Below, piece by piece: positions 43,840 to 53,751 of a DNA stretch of 64,000 nucleotides. The position numbers and the translations under genes are program-made. Source of the DNA: Acinetobacter sp. Ac_5812 (GTDB lineage Bacteria > Pseudomonadota > Gammaproteobacteria > Pseudomonadales > Moraxellaceae); assembly GCF_013072695.1 (NCBI RefSeq), contig NZ_LXUK01000009.1, positions 1 to 64,000 on the forward strand. Direction: 5' to 3'. The notes beneath the pieces are model-generated. The model did no database searches, had not been told where the DNA came from, and saw only the letters and a program-made list of their open reading frames with translations. Each line of letters opens with the position of its first letter. Within the stretch, counting starts at the first letter, position 1.

Positions 43840-45858
43840 TTATTTGACCCGTTGACCTGTAATTTCATTAAAGAAGGCTTTGTTATCGGGCTCTCTGCCT
43901 AAGAAGTCTTTAACCAGTTGTGCCGCATTCTTTTGACTGCCTTGTGACAAAATCGCCTGACGGTAGCGCTGTCCCACTTCTGGATTATTCAAATTATCAC
44001 CAAAAGCCGACAACATATCCAAGGCCAATACTTCAGACCACATATAGCCATAATAGCCCGCTTGATAACCCATCAAATGGCCAAACTGACCAGGGAACTC
44101 AGTGTTCGGTACATAGCCCAATGCGGTTGCCGATTCCATTTTTTTCCAGACATCCATCGGCTGTACTTTGAGTGCATCTGCGCCATGCAAAGCCATGTCA
44201 TATTGTGCATATAGGGTTTGACGTGCATAACGCAGACCACGTCCATAATTGTGTACCGATTTAAGACGCTCAATTAATGCATCATCAACACGTGGACAAG
44301 CGGGGTCACAATAATCGGCTACTTTAGACAAGGTTTCTTTACGACGTGCCCACTCTTCATACATTTGTGATGGCGCTTCGACAAAGTCGCGCTCTACCGA
44401 GGTGCCTGACTGAGCTGAATAGCGGGTTTTCGATAAAATGCCATGCAGGGCATGACCAAACTCATGCACAAAGGTTTCTAGTTCGTCACTATTTAAACCT
44501 TTGCGGTTAAAGTTGGTGACCAACACTGAAATGGGTTTACGTTTGCTCAGCGTACTGCCGCCATATACACCCCAGACCGCAGCATGCCCGTACTTGCCTT
44601 CACGTGGGAATTTATCCATGTATAGGCCACCAAGCACTTCACCTGTTTTTTTGTCAGTGACATCGTAATATTCCACTTCATTTTGCCATGCATCGACTTT
44701 GGCTAGCTTAAATTCAATGCCATAAAGATCAGATGAAATCGCAAATAACCACTTCTGTGCAGCTAAGGTTGGGAAATAATCACGCAGTTTTTCTTGGTCA
44801 ATTTGGTATTTTTCTTTACGGAGTTTTTCACTCCAATAATTGACATTCCAACGGTTAATTTCAGCTTTTTCTACAGTTGTGTTCAAGGTCTTGGCTTTGA
44901 ATGCACGTAACTCCTCCACTTCTTTTTGCTCAAGTGGTGCAACCACTTTGTGTACATCTGCCAAGAAGGTATTCACTGTTTTTGGCGTTTTCGCCATACG
45001 TTTCTTCAAAGCCCAATCGGCATAGCTTGGCTGGCCAAACAGCTGTGCCAGTTCATAACGTAAGTCGATAATCTGTTTAAGCAAGACTAAGTTCTTTTCT
45101 GTACCGCGACGTGTAAATGCAGTTTGATAACGTTTGCGTGCATCATCACTGTCGGCCAACTCCATAAAAGGTTGGTATTCTGGATATTCAAAACCTAATA
45201 AATAATTGCCTTTGTCATTTTTCTTTAAGCCTGAAATATAACTATCTGGTAAGCCTTTTAACTCGTCAGGTGTAAATTCTAATTTTTCTGGGTTATCACG
45301 AATATTGCGAGAGAATTCTTGCGATAGTTTGGTCAACTCATCAAAAATTGTTTTGACCCGTGCCCTTTTTGCAGGTGGAAGTTGTACCCCTGTATCTTCA
45401 AAGGCATCAAGAATATCTTGGCGGTACTTCGTATCGATTACATCGTTGGCTTTGGTATTTTTAAAACGTTGATACAACTTCGGGTTCTGATAAATTTCGG
45501 TTTGTAGTTGATTGAGTTTGACCTCACAATCTTCAGCGGCTTGACGTAATTTAGCATCTGGATCAACGTTGCTATATAAGCTAATTGGCCCGGCAAAATC
45601 CTCGAAAGTTGCCATCAATTGATCCCACTCTGCCAACACAGGTGCAGCATCGGATTGCGGTTTAATGCTTTGTTTTTCCAGTTGAGAAATACGCTGCTTT
45701 AAAGTCTGTAAATTAGCATCGCACCATTGTGCACTTTCACTGCTTTTTAAAATCGGTAACGTGGTTCTTGTATTTTCAGCCCAAATGCCTTGACTCATCC
45801 CCGTGACTGCCATCGATAACAGTCCCAGTGTCGACAACTTCAATATTCTTTTCGCCAT
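43840..45858 (-). CDS. Exported M3-family oligopeptidase
   Basis: The 672-aa mature-plus-signal protein has the zinc site FVHEFGHALHG (about residues 461-471), a third ligand Glu in DFVEAPSQMYEEW, and the M3 C-terminal motif GYQAGYYGYMWSEVLALDM. An N-terminal Sec signal (ILKLSTLGLLSMAVTGMSQG then IWAEN) is clear. Most M3 peptidases such as OpdA are cytoplasmic, so this one probably trims peptides in the periplasm. The ATG at 45858 has TTGGAG upstream. It sits between the binding proteins and the permeases. Confidence 0.9.
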   Translation of the reverse strand: MAKRILKLSTLGLLSMAVTGMSQGIWAENTRTTLPILKSSESAQWCDANLQTLKQRISQLEKQSIKPQSDAAPVLAEWDQLMATFEDFAGPISLYSNVDPDAKLRQAAEDCEVKLNQLQTEIYQNPKLYQRFKNTKANDVIDTKYRQDILDAFEDTGVQLPPAKRARVKTIFDELTKLSQEFSRNIRDNPEKLEFTPDELKGLPDSYISGLKKNDKGNYLLGFEYPEYQPFMELADSDDARKRYQTAFTRRGTEKNLVLLKQIIDLRYELAQLFGQPSYADWALKKRMAKTPKTVNTFLADVHKVVAPLEQKEVEELRAFKAKTLNTTVEKAEINRWNVNYWSEKLRKEKYQIDQEKLRDYFPTLAAQKWLFAISSDLYGIEFKLAKVDAWQNEVEYYDVTDKKTGEVLGGLYMDKFPREGKYGHAAVWGVYGGSTLSKRKPISVLVTNFNRKGLNSDELETFVHEFGHALHGILSKTRYSAQSGTSVERDFVEAPSQMYEEWARRKETLSKVADYCDPACPRVDDALIERLKSVHNYGRGLRYARQTLYAQYDMALHGADALKVQPMDVWKKMESATALGYVPNTEFPGQFGHLMGYQAGYYGYMWSEVLALDMLSAFGDNLNNPEVGQRYRQAILSQGSQKNAAQLVKDFLGREPDNKAFFNEITGQRVK

Positions 45859-45884
45859 GCGCTTTCTCCAATTTAATCTGTTTG

Positions 45885-47702
45885 TTATTTCTTGTCTTGA
45901 ATATCGATATACATCCATTCTGCTGGCAGAACAGGGTGTTTTTTATAACCAATCACACGCGGTTGAGCGACCACGGTACGGTAACGCGTCGACATAAATT
46001 GTACGGGCGAATAAAACTCTAACAACCGTGACATTTTGCGATACAGCATATCGCGCTCAGGACCATCCTCAAGTCTTAATGATTGCTCATAGAGACGGTC
46101 ATATTCGGGCAATTTGAAGCAGGTGTGATTGGTTGCATGAATATTTTTGCCATAAAACAACTGCACAAAATTATCTGCATCAGGATAGTCTGCAATCCAA
46201 GCCGAAGCCTTAAACATGGTTTTACACTGTTTTTCTGCTTTTAAACCTTCAGCAAATGGAACTGGTTTTGACACCATATTAATTTTAATATTGGTTAAAT
46301 CTTTCTTGAGCAACTCGGCCATTTGCATACTTCGTGCACTGCTGGTCGATGGCATAAACTCAATCACCAAAGGCTTTCCGTCAGGTAAAGTTCGCCAACC
46401 ATCCTTGCCGACTTTGTAGTTGTAGCGATCCAATAGCAAGTTAGCTGCCTTTACAGAATAAGGAATACTGCTTTTATAATTTGGATCATGCCCTGCTACA
46501 CCATATGGAATCGGTGATTCTAATTTTTTGGCATTCCCTTTGGCCAAGACAGTGATAAATTTTTCTTTAGAAACTGCCATGGACATCGCGCGACGCAATG
46601 CAATCTTATCTTTACTAAAACCACCAACAATCGGGTTCTGGATATTCCAATACAAATAATCAATCGAAGGATCTGAGATACGAGACAGTTGAATACCCTT
46701 CTTAGCAAGTTCAGGTTTTAATGAACCATCGGATTGCAAAGCCTGTGCAGGTAATTCACCATCAAGTGTAAATAAATCCAGTCCATCTTTCTGGAAAGAT
46801 AACCAGCCGGATTGTGATTCTTCAATGACTTGAATATCGACCACACCGATTTGTGGCATTTTTTTGCCTTGCATCTGTTGTACGATTTTTTGATCTTCTG
46901 GACTGCTGGCCTGAAAGTCCCAGGTAAAACCACGATAATCTGGATTTGCCTTCAATATAATCCGTGAACCTGGTGTCCAATGTGACAGCATATAAGGACC
47001 TGTTCCCACAGGACGTCCCATCACATAGCCCGCCTTATCCCGATATTTTTCAATCACCTCTCGTGCCACTGCACCAGTGGGTTGATGCGCCAACAGCATC
47101 GGAAAATTATGATTGGGTTCTTTTAAACGAATCACCAAGGTATAACGATCAGGCGTTTGTAGTCCCGCGATCGGCTGATCATAATTAAACTTTCCTGTTT
47201 TACTTGCTTGTTGAATAAGCGGTTCAATGCCCACAATTTTATCTTCAAATAACCAACTGTTAGGAGAATGCAGATTTGGATCAAGTAAGCGTTTAAATGA
47301 ATACGCATAATCAGCAGCGGTGAGTTCACGTGGCTTGCCTTTAAATGCAGGGTCAGGTGTGAAATAAATCCCTTTCTGAATCCGAATGGTATAGGTCAAC
47401 CCATCCGTACTCACTTCAGGTAATGCCACTGCCGTTTTTGGCACCAACTTGGCGGGCGAAGCTAAATAATCGTAGGTATAGAGCGTTTCAAAAATAGAAT
47501 ATAAGACATGAGCCGAATACAGGTCTTGTGTCGCTACGGGATCAAATCCCGTTTCCGCCACTGGAAAGGCATAACGTAAGACTTTTTTAGGATCAGCTGG
47601 GCTTTTCGCTTCTGTAATCGTTACCCCTAGACTTAATGTTGTCCCCAATAACAGCGCCAGACTAGTCCGTTGCATCGAAAGTTTAAAATTTTGCTTCATC
47701 AT
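45885..47702 (-). CDS. Peptide-binding protein, SBP family 5 (second copy)
   Basis: The ~605-aa protein has a signal peptide (LALLLGTTLSLGVTITEAK) and the family-5 solute-binding layout: GFDPVATQDLYSAHVLYSIF near the start, VGRPVGTGPYMLSHWTP style middle (RPVGTGPYMLS), and a C-terminal MSRLLEFYSPVQF. It is a paralogue of the upstream gene at 47714-49510. A start at the ATG at 47700-47702 is chosen; the next ATG is adjacent. It feeds the YejBEF permease. Confidence 0.9.
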   Translation of the reverse strand: MMKQNFKLSMQRTSLALLLGTTLSLGVTITEAKSPADPKKVLRYAFPVAETGFDPVATQDLYSAHVLYSIFETLYTYDYLASPAKLVPKTAVALPEVSTDGLTYTIRIQKGIYFTPDPAFKGKPRELTAADYAYSFKRLLDPNLHSPNSWLFEDKIVGIEPLIQQASKTGKFNYDQPIAGLQTPDRYTLVIRLKEPNHNFPMLLAHQPTGAVAREVIEKYRDKAGYVMGRPVGTGPYMLSHWTPGSRIILKANPDYRGFTWDFQASSPEDQKIVQQMQGKKMPQIGVVDIQVIEESQSGWLSFQKDGLDLFTLDGELPAQALQSDGSLKPELAKKGIQLSRISDPSIDYLYWNIQNPIVGGFSKDKIALRRAMSMAVSKEKFITVLAKGNAKKLESPIPYGVAGHDPNYKSSIPYSVKAANLLLDRYNYKVGKDGWRTLPDGKPLVIEFMPSTSSARSMQMAELLKKDLTNIKINMVSKPVPFAEGLKAEKQCKTMFKASAWIADYPDADNFVQLFYGKNIHATNHTCFKLPEYDRLYEQSLRLEDGPERDMLYRKMSRLLEFYSPVQFMSTRYRTVVAQPRVIGYKKHPVLPAEWMYIDIQDKK

Positions 47703-47713
47703 AAACGCATCAC

Positions 47714-49510
47714 TTATTTTTGATTTGGTGAAACAATATCTAAATATTGCCAATTGGTATTCATAATTGGATGAGCTTTAAATCCCTGCACCTCAGGTTG
47801 AATCAACCAGTTCCGAATCCGCGTATCTTGTAAAATCCACGTTCCATCTGCTTCAATTTGGCGACTCATTTTTTCATAGAATGGCATACGTTTTTCAGGG
47901 GCTTGCTGCATCGCCTGTTTATATAAATTGTCATAAGCAGCTGACTGATAACAGGATTGATTACCACGACCAACATTCGGACCATAAAGCAATTGCGTGA
48001 AATTTTCACCCTCTGGATAATCGGCATGCCATGCGCCACTCCACATCATGTATTGACACTGGGTTGCGGCTTTTAAATTATCGGCAAAATTACTCACTTT
48101 AAAGTCTGCCCGAATTCCAATTGCATCTAAATTTTTCTTCCACAATTCAGAATACATCACGGAAGATGTTCCACTCTCGGTATTTATTTTTAAGGTTAAA
48201 GGTTTATCATTTGGGAGCTTACGATAGCCATCTGGGCCTTTTTTATAGCCGAAATGGTCCAATAATTTATTGGCTAAAACAGGATTGTAACCAATGCTAC
48301 TGCGATAATTCGGGTTATGACCATTAATGCCTGCAGGTACCAGCATTTCAGCCTTAACCGCCTGACCTTTTCTTAAGATACGAATATATTCATTGACATT
48401 AAAAGACATCGCAATTGCACGTCTTAACGCAATTTTATCTAGGCTATTACCACCAACAACAGGATCACGCATATTCAACATTGAATAGGTGATCTCTGCC
48501 TCTTTATTGGCATATAGACGTATACCCTGCTTTTGCATTTCTGCTTTTAACTGATTATTTTGATCAAGCACCTTAGGTATTGCACTTGAAGTGACCTTAT
48601 CAAAATCCAGTTGTTTGGACTGAAAGGCGAGCCAACGTGATTGTTCTTCTTCGATAATGCTGATATTGACTTTGCCAATTTGCGGCATTTGCTTGCCACT
48701 CATGTCTTTTACCAGTTGGTTATCCCACGCCGTGCCTGTCGATTTAAAGTTCCAGACAAAACCACGGTAATCCGGATTGGCAACCAGTTCGATCTTGCTG
48801 CGGGGTACATATTTGCTCAGCATATAAGGTCCCGTACCCACAGGATGCATGGCTAAACGATCTTTATAGTATTCAACCACTTCGCGTGCAGTCGCACCAA
48901 AGGTGCTATAGGCCAAAATATAAGGGAAATTATAATCAGGTTGCGTCAAGGTAAATTGAATCGTATATTTATCCAGTGCTTTAACGCCGTCAATCTTGGC
49001 ATCATAGTTAAATGCGCCCGTTTTTTTGGCTTGATCCACCAATGCATTGGCACCCACAATTTTATTATCAATAAAAGAAAATGCTGAAGCATGATTTTGA
49101 GGATCTAATATCCGCTTAATCGAATAGACATAATCCTCTGCAACCAGCTCTCTACGTTTGCCTTTAAATGCAGGATCATCGGTAAAATAAATCCCGGGTT
49201 TTATTTTAAATATATAAACCTGACCATTTTTTTCAATCACAGGTAGGCTTTCTGCTGTTGATGGAACCAATTTCACGGGGTTAGCGAGATAATCGTATTG
49301 AAGCAATCTTTCAAAAATTACATCGGCCACATTCCCGCTGTAAAAATTAAAAGTTTTAACCATATCAAAACCATCATCTGGAGCTTCAAAAGCAACACTG
49401 AGTACTTTATCTGCCTGAGCAGGTGTTTTTGCATAGCCCATCGGTATAAATACAATAACGGTTGATAATACAGTGACCGTAAAAAAAGTTGACTTCAAAT
49501 CAGTGCTCAC
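47714..49510 (-). CDS. Peptide-binding protein, SBP family 5 (first copy)
   Basis: This 598-aa protein opens with GTG at 49508-49510 and has a signal-type segment (TFFTVTVLSTVIVFIPMGYA). It shares with its neighbour the order of landmarks: PGIYFTDDPAFKGKRREL, HPVGTGPYMLSKYVP, ALRRAIAMSFNVNEYI, HADYPEGENFTQLLYG. Tandem copies suggest that the importer accepts two ligand sets. It is the first gene of the leftward operon; no strong ribosome site is seen. Confidence 0.88.
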   Translation of the reverse strand: MSTDLKSTFFTVTVLSTVIVFIPMGYAKTPAQADKVLSVAFEAPDDGFDMVKTFNFYSGNVADVIFERLLQYDYLANPVKLVPSTAESLPVIEKNGQVYIFKIKPGIYFTDDPAFKGKRRELVAEDYVYSIKRILDPQNHASAFSFIDNKIVGANALVDQAKKTGAFNYDAKIDGVKALDKYTIQFTLTQPDYNFPYILAYSTFGATAREVVEYYKDRLAMHPVGTGPYMLSKYVPRSKIELVANPDYRGFVWNFKSTGTAWDNQLVKDMSGKQMPQIGKVNISIIEEEQSRWLAFQSKQLDFDKVTSSAIPKVLDQNNQLKAEMQKQGIRLYANKEAEITYSMLNMRDPVVGGNSLDKIALRRAIAMSFNVNEYIRILRKGQAVKAEMLVPAGINGHNPNYRSSIGYNPVLANKLLDHFGYKKGPDGYRKLPNDKPLTLKINTESGTSSVMYSELWKKNLDAIGIRADFKVSNFADNLKAATQCQYMMWSGAWHADYPEGENFTQLLYGPNVGRGNQSCYQSAAYDNLYKQAMQQAPEKRMPFYEKMSRQIEADGTWILQDTRIRNWLIQPEVQGFKAHPIMNTNWQYLDIVSPNQK

Positions 49511-49945
49511 ATCATCGTTTTTTAATAAATACTAGACTTTTGCATAGCATTCAACACTACAACCGTTTCCCTTTCAGCATGTCTCATTCCAACTTTTTAT
49601 TAAAAAATCATTTATTTAATGATGTTTTACCAGTTGGAAAAATTAAGTTAAAAGAAAAACCCCTTAAAGATGGAAAATTACCTTGCTAATTTCATGCCAC
49701 TTTTCAAATAAAAAAATTATGTTTAATTTTTAATCAAAACGTATTTTTAGCAGATCTAATTTTCACGCATCTTAAATAAAAGTAACTTTATGCCAAATCA
49801 TATTTTTATATATTATTTTCCATTTCAATGAAATAAAAATAACAAACCTAATGTTTTATAACAATAAAAACCACTTCGCACCAGAAAAAAGCAAAAATAA
49901 AACTTTATGATTCATTTTAATGCATTACAAAACCATACCTCATTT

Positions 49946-49968
49946 GGAACTTTATGGTAACCATTCCA
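49946..49968. promoter_or_regulatory. Palindrome in possible enhancer position
   Basis: ATGGTAACCAT (49954-49964) is a perfect palindrome, nested in GGAA...TTCC arms. It lies about 130 bp upstream of the sigma-54 promoter, a typical distance for an activator site. The rest of the 49511-50157 gap is very AT-rich and holds no credible gene. Confidence 0.4.
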
Positions 49969-50085
49969 CATTTAAAATTATTTCAATATTTTTAATATTT
50001 AGTAAAAATATGAAAAGCTTATATATAAAAACTAAAACACTTTTACACATTTTATTCTACATTAAGCGAAATCTAAAAATAGGGT

Positions 50086-50102
50086 TTGGCACAGCTCTTG
50101 CT
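50086..50102 (+). promoter_or_regulatory. Sigma-54 promoter upstream of the TonB receptor
   Basis: TTGGCACAGCTCTTGCT matches the TTGGCAC-N5-TTGCW consensus, with GG (50088-50089) and GC (50100-50101) exactly 10 bp apart. Transcription would start near 50113, giving a ~45-nt leader with AGGGG before the receptor ATG. Confidence 0.85.
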
Positions 50103-50157
50103 AAAACGGATTTATTGAATTTTTAGAGTGGCAATCCATTTAGGGGTTAAATAATCA

Positions 50158-52842
50158 ATGAAAAAAGCCAACTTCGCTCAACCAAGTGCTCTGCCAAAAG
50201 CGAGCAGAACCATGCTTAAACTCAGTACGCTCAGTTTAAGTATGCTGTGTTTAACCATGACTCATGCTGCTGAGGCCGAATCGCCTTCCGAGGAAAAAGC
50301 AGCCAAAGTCGTAAAAGTTGCGGTTACAGGTTCATCCATTAAAGGAGTCGCAGCACAAAGTGCTTCACCGATTACTATTGTCAAAGTGGATGAAATTCTA
50401 AAACAAGGGGTCACAACAACCGAAGAAGCACTCTCAAAAATTACAGCCAATCAATCTAACTTTGTCACGGCTTCAAATGTCGGAACCAGTAGAACACAGG
50501 GATCTGCCGCAAATTTAAGGGGAATTGGTGCCAATAAGACTTTGGTTTTGCTGAATGGTCGCCGCTTAGCAGCCAATGCCTATGACAGCGGTGTCACCAA
50601 TTTAAATATCATTCCGTTGGCGATGCTTGATCGTATTGAAGTGCTGAAAGATGGTGCATCTGCCATCTACGGTACCGATGCAATTGGTGGTGTGGTCAAC
50701 TTTATTACCAAAAAACAATTTAGTGGCTTAAATTTCAGTGCCGACTACCAAAAACCAGAACAAACAGGGGGTGAGCAACAAAACTATTCCATCTTTGGTG
50801 GTTATGGCGATTTAGAGGAAAATGGATTCAATGTTTTCGGGGTTGTTGATTATCGACGCGGTGAAGATGTTATGGCGAAAGACCGTAAGGTCAGCCGTCG
50901 TGGGGGGGTGTTACCCGAATTAGGTGTCAATCGAACCAGTAGTGGTTCTTTCCCCGCAAATTTATACGATACAGAGACGGGTACTTTCGGCAGTCCATAC
51001 GCCAAAACTGGGTGTGGCGATAATCCGCTATTCTTCAGCAATGACGGCGTAACCTGCCGTTATAACAGTCAAGCTGTGATTGGCATTATTCCTAAAACAG
51101 AAGACGTTTCTGTGATGGGGCGTATTACTGCCAAGATTAATGATCATTTCAATGCGATTGGTGAGTACGTTTACGCACGTAGTGAAGTGACCACATCCGT
51201 TGCACCTGACGTCTTTTTTGACTTACCGATGAATCCATCCAGTAAGTATTATCCTGGAAATGGCATCACGCCAGCTATGGATAATGTCAGTGGTCCATTA
51301 GAATTATATTTACGCTCACAAGCCGGTAATCGTGTCAGCAATAGTGTGAATGACTCACACCGAATCTTTGCTGGTCTTGAAGGTGACGCATATGGTTGGG
51401 ATATTAGTACTGGTGTAACTTATGCCCGGAGTAACGCTGCCGATAACGTTTTAAATGGCTATCTCAACTACAATAAAACGGCCGCAGCATTATTAGATGG
51501 CACCCTCAATCCCTTTGGTGCACAAAGCTCAGCCGATGGTGATGTGTGGAGTGGATTAAGCGTCAAAGGTAAATATCTAGATGCGAAATTAGACTCAACC
51601 ACAGTCGATTTCACGGCAAGCCGCCCGATCTATACATTACCAGCTGGTGATGTCGGTTTTGCTGTTGGTGCAAGTTATCGCCGTGACGATTGGCAATCGA
51701 AGACACTGGCTGAAATTGCAAGCGTCGCACCAAGTACAGGCGTCGATCCAAATGAACCCGTAAATGAAGGTTCGCGCAATATCAAAGCTGTCTTCACAGA
51801 ATTACATATCCCTTTGCATAAAACTTTAGAAGCCCAGCTTGCAGCCCGATACGATGATTACAGTGATTTTGGTGATACCTTTAATCCAAAATTTTCCCTT
51901 CGTTGGGAACCAATTAAACAGTTAATGTTTAGAACCAGCTATACCAAAGGTTTTAGAGCACCAACCTTACAAGAAATGCATTCACCTAAATCCGTCACCA
52001 ATACCGCAGCAACCTACAATGATCCATTACTTTGCCCAGGTGGCGTCCCAACAGCAGGTGCATTACCAGCGCGTGACTGTGGTATGCAATTTGATCGACA
52101 AAATGGCGGTAACCAAAACTTAGAACCTGAAAAATCAGATTCATTTACTGCGGGTGTGGTATTTGAGCCCATCAAAAACTTGGTCTTCACACTCGATTAT
52201 TTCGATATCAAAGTGAAAAATCAAATTACCACCATTTCAGAGACGGCTATTTTTGCAGATCCTGTGAAGTATGCAGATAAATTCATCCGTAATGCAGATG
52301 GTTCCCTAAATTACATCAATACCACCAATCAAAACTTAGGCGGTATCAAAACCTCAGGATTTGATGTCGGCGCAGCTTGGCGTTCAGCAATGACCAGCAC
52401 AGGTCAGTTTGGCCTCAGTATTGATGGCACTTATGTAACAGATTACCAATACCAAGAAAACAAGGGCATGCCATGGGTTGGTGTTGCTGGAAGTTATGCA
52501 GGCTTGGATTATCAGGCAATCGTTTTACGCTGGAAACACACGGCGAATTTAGATTGGCGCTATGAGAACTGGGCACTCAACTTACAGCAAAACTTCTCTA
52601 AAGGTTATAAAGACCAAAACTCTAATGGGCAAGACCATTCTGTAGGCGACTATACCACTTATAACCTTTCAGGCACTTATAAAGGTTTCAAGAACCTAGA
52701 ACTCACACTTGGTCTTAAAAATATGTTTGATGCTGAACCACCTGCGTCAAATGTCGTCGATAACTTCCAAATGGGTTATGACCCACGTTATGCAGATGCT
52801 CTTGGTCGTAGCTATTTCGTTCGCGGTACCTATAAATTTTAA
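50158..52842 (+). CDS. TonB-dependent outer membrane receptor
   Basis: The 894-aa protein has a signal region (LKLSTLSLSMLCLTMTHAAE, about residues 20-39) and a plug domain (VKVAVTGSSIKGVAAQSASP to GASAIYGTDAIGGVVNF, about residues 53-178). A 22-strand-type barrel follows, ending in YFVRGTYKF with terminal Phe. The barrel includes TSYTKGFRAPTLQEMHSP and LEPEKSDSFTAGVVFEP, common to receptors of this class. An AGGGG ribosome site and a sigma-54 promoter precede it. The ligand is unknown; adjacency to a peptide ABC operon suggests peptides. Confidence 0.92.
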   Translation: MKKANFAQPSALPKASRTMLKLSTLSLSMLCLTMTHAAEAESPSEEKAAKVVKVAVTGSSIKGVAAQSASPITIVKVDEILKQGVTTTEEALSKITANQSNFVTASNVGTSRTQGSAANLRGIGANKTLVLLNGRRLAANAYDSGVTNLNIIPLAMLDRIEVLKDGASAIYGTDAIGGVVNFITKKQFSGLNFSADYQKPEQTGGEQQNYSIFGGYGDLEENGFNVFGVVDYRRGEDVMAKDRKVSRRGGVLPELGVNRTSSGSFPANLYDTETGTFGSPYAKTGCGDNPLFFSNDGVTCRYNSQAVIGIIPKTEDVSVMGRITAKINDHFNAIGEYVYARSEVTTSVAPDVFFDLPMNPSSKYYPGNGITPAMDNVSGPLELYLRSQAGNRVSNSVNDSHRIFAGLEGDAYGWDISTGVTYARSNAADNVLNGYLNYNKTAAALLDGTLNPFGAQSSADGDVWSGLSVKGKYLDAKLDSTTVDFTASRPIYTLPAGDVGFAVGASYRRDDWQSKTLAEIASVAPSTGVDPNEPVNEGSRNIKAVFTELHIPLHKTLEAQLAARYDDYSDFGDTFNPKFSLRWEPIKQLMFRTSYTKGFRAPTLQEMHSPKSVTNTAATYNDPLLCPGGVPTAGALPARDCGMQFDRQNGGNQNLEPEKSDSFTAGVVFEPIKNLVFTLDYFDIKVKNQITTISETAIFADPVKYADKFIRNADGSLNYINTTNQNLGGIKTSGFDVGAAWRSAMTSTGQFGLSIDGTYVTDYQYQENKGMPWVGVAGSYAGLDYQAIVLRWKHTANLDWRYENWALNLQQNFSKGYKDQNSNGQDHSVGDYTTYNLSGTYKGFKNLELTLGLKNMFDAEPPASNVVDNFQMGYDPRYADALGRSYFVRGTYKF

Positions 52843-52850
52843 TACGTTTC

Positions 52851-52886
52851 ATCACTACGACATGAATATTGTTCTGTCGTAGTGAT
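52851..52886 (+). repeat. Perfect 12-bp inverted repeat after the receptor gene
   Basis: ATCACTACGACA pairs with TGTCGTAGTGAT around a 12-nt loop, 9 bp after the receptor stop. No T-run follows, so it may slow decay or attenuate transcription into tonB rather than terminate it. Confidence 0.6.
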
Positions 52887-52996
52887 TTCACCGTAATCCT
52901 CTGTTTCATCACATTCCAAGCGGTTGTTGTCAGTCTAAATCGATACAAGCCGCCCCGAATGGATATGAATTACTGATTACAATTTCAGGAGTATTT

Positions 52997-53710
52997 ATGG
53001 GCATCCCCTTTTCTGAGAGTGAAAATCAACCTGCCAAACGCCTTGTCGGTATTGGTCTGGTGTTATTTTTACATCTCATTATCGCCTATATTCTGATGAC
53101 AAGTTTAGCGACCGACTTTAGCAAGCCTGTCGATAAGCCTGTAGAACTACAGATTATTCAGGACATCAAACCACCACCGCCTCCAAAACCAGAGGAACCA
53201 AAACCTAAAGAAAAGCCACCCGAGCCACAAAAAATGGTCGAAAAAGTGGCCAAGATGCCTGACCCACCTAAACAGGTGGAGAAAGTCACACCTGTGCAAA
53301 AACCAGCACCGGCTCAACCAACCAAAACGGCTGTTGCTACACCAACACCTACGCCTGCTGCAGCAAGTCCAAGTCCTGTTGCTGCTCCAACAGTGCCTGC
53401 CGCACCTGCTGCTCCAGCAAAACCCGCAGGAATTTCGCGCGGTGTTTCTGAAGGCGAAGCGGGATGTCAAAAACCTGAATACCCACGTGAAGCCTTGATG
53501 AATGAAGAAGAAGGTACGGTGCGTATTCGTGTACTGGTTGATGGTTCAGGCAAAGTGATCGACTCAAAAGTTAAAAAATCGAGTGGTAGTAAAAGCCTAG
53601 ATAAAGCAGCAGTCAAAGCCTATAGCCTGTGCACATTTAAACCTGCAATGAAAGACGGTGTACCACAACAAGAATGGTACGAGATCGAATATCCATTCAC
53701 AATTTCCTAA
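52997..53710 (+). CDS. tonB: TonB-type energy transducer
   Basis: The 237-aa protein has an N-terminal membrane anchor (LVGIGLVLFLHLIIAYILMT, about residues 16-35) and a Pro/Lys/Glu-rich spacer (about residues 52-135). The C-terminal TonB domain (CQKPEYPREALMNEEEGTVR, about residues 155-174) follows. CAGGAG precedes the ATG. It transmits proton-motive energy from ExbBD to receptors. The gene lies between the receptor and exbB, so this copy is probably dedicated to that receptor. Confidence 0.92.
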   Translation: MGIPFSESENQPAKRLVGIGLVLFLHLIIAYILMTSLATDFSKPVDKPVELQIIQDIKPPPPPKPEEPKPKEKPPEPQKMVEKVAKMPDPPKQVEKVTPVQKPAPAQPTKTAVATPTPTPAAASPSPVAAPTVPAAPAAPAKPAGISRGVSEGEAGCQKPEYPREALMNEEEGTVRIRVLVDGSGKVIDSKVKKSSGSKSLDKAAVKAYSLCTFKPAMKDGVPQQEWYEIEYPFTIS

Positions 53711-53751
53711 TTAAATGCATTGAACAAACAAATTTTTTGGAGAATTTAAAC

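Noticed and set aside
49489..49689. Rightward 66-aa ORF overlapping the first binding-protein start
   Set aside because: Antisense to the signal peptide and AT-rich, with no supporting signal.
49920..50126. Rightward 68-aa ORF in the gap before the TonB receptor
   Set aside because: Lysine/isoleucine-rich composition from AT-rich DNA, no ribosome site, and it covers the sigma-54 promoter.
53147..53470. Leftward Trp/Cys-rich ORF inside tonB
   Set aside because: Antisense of the Pro-rich TonB spacer; compositional artefact.
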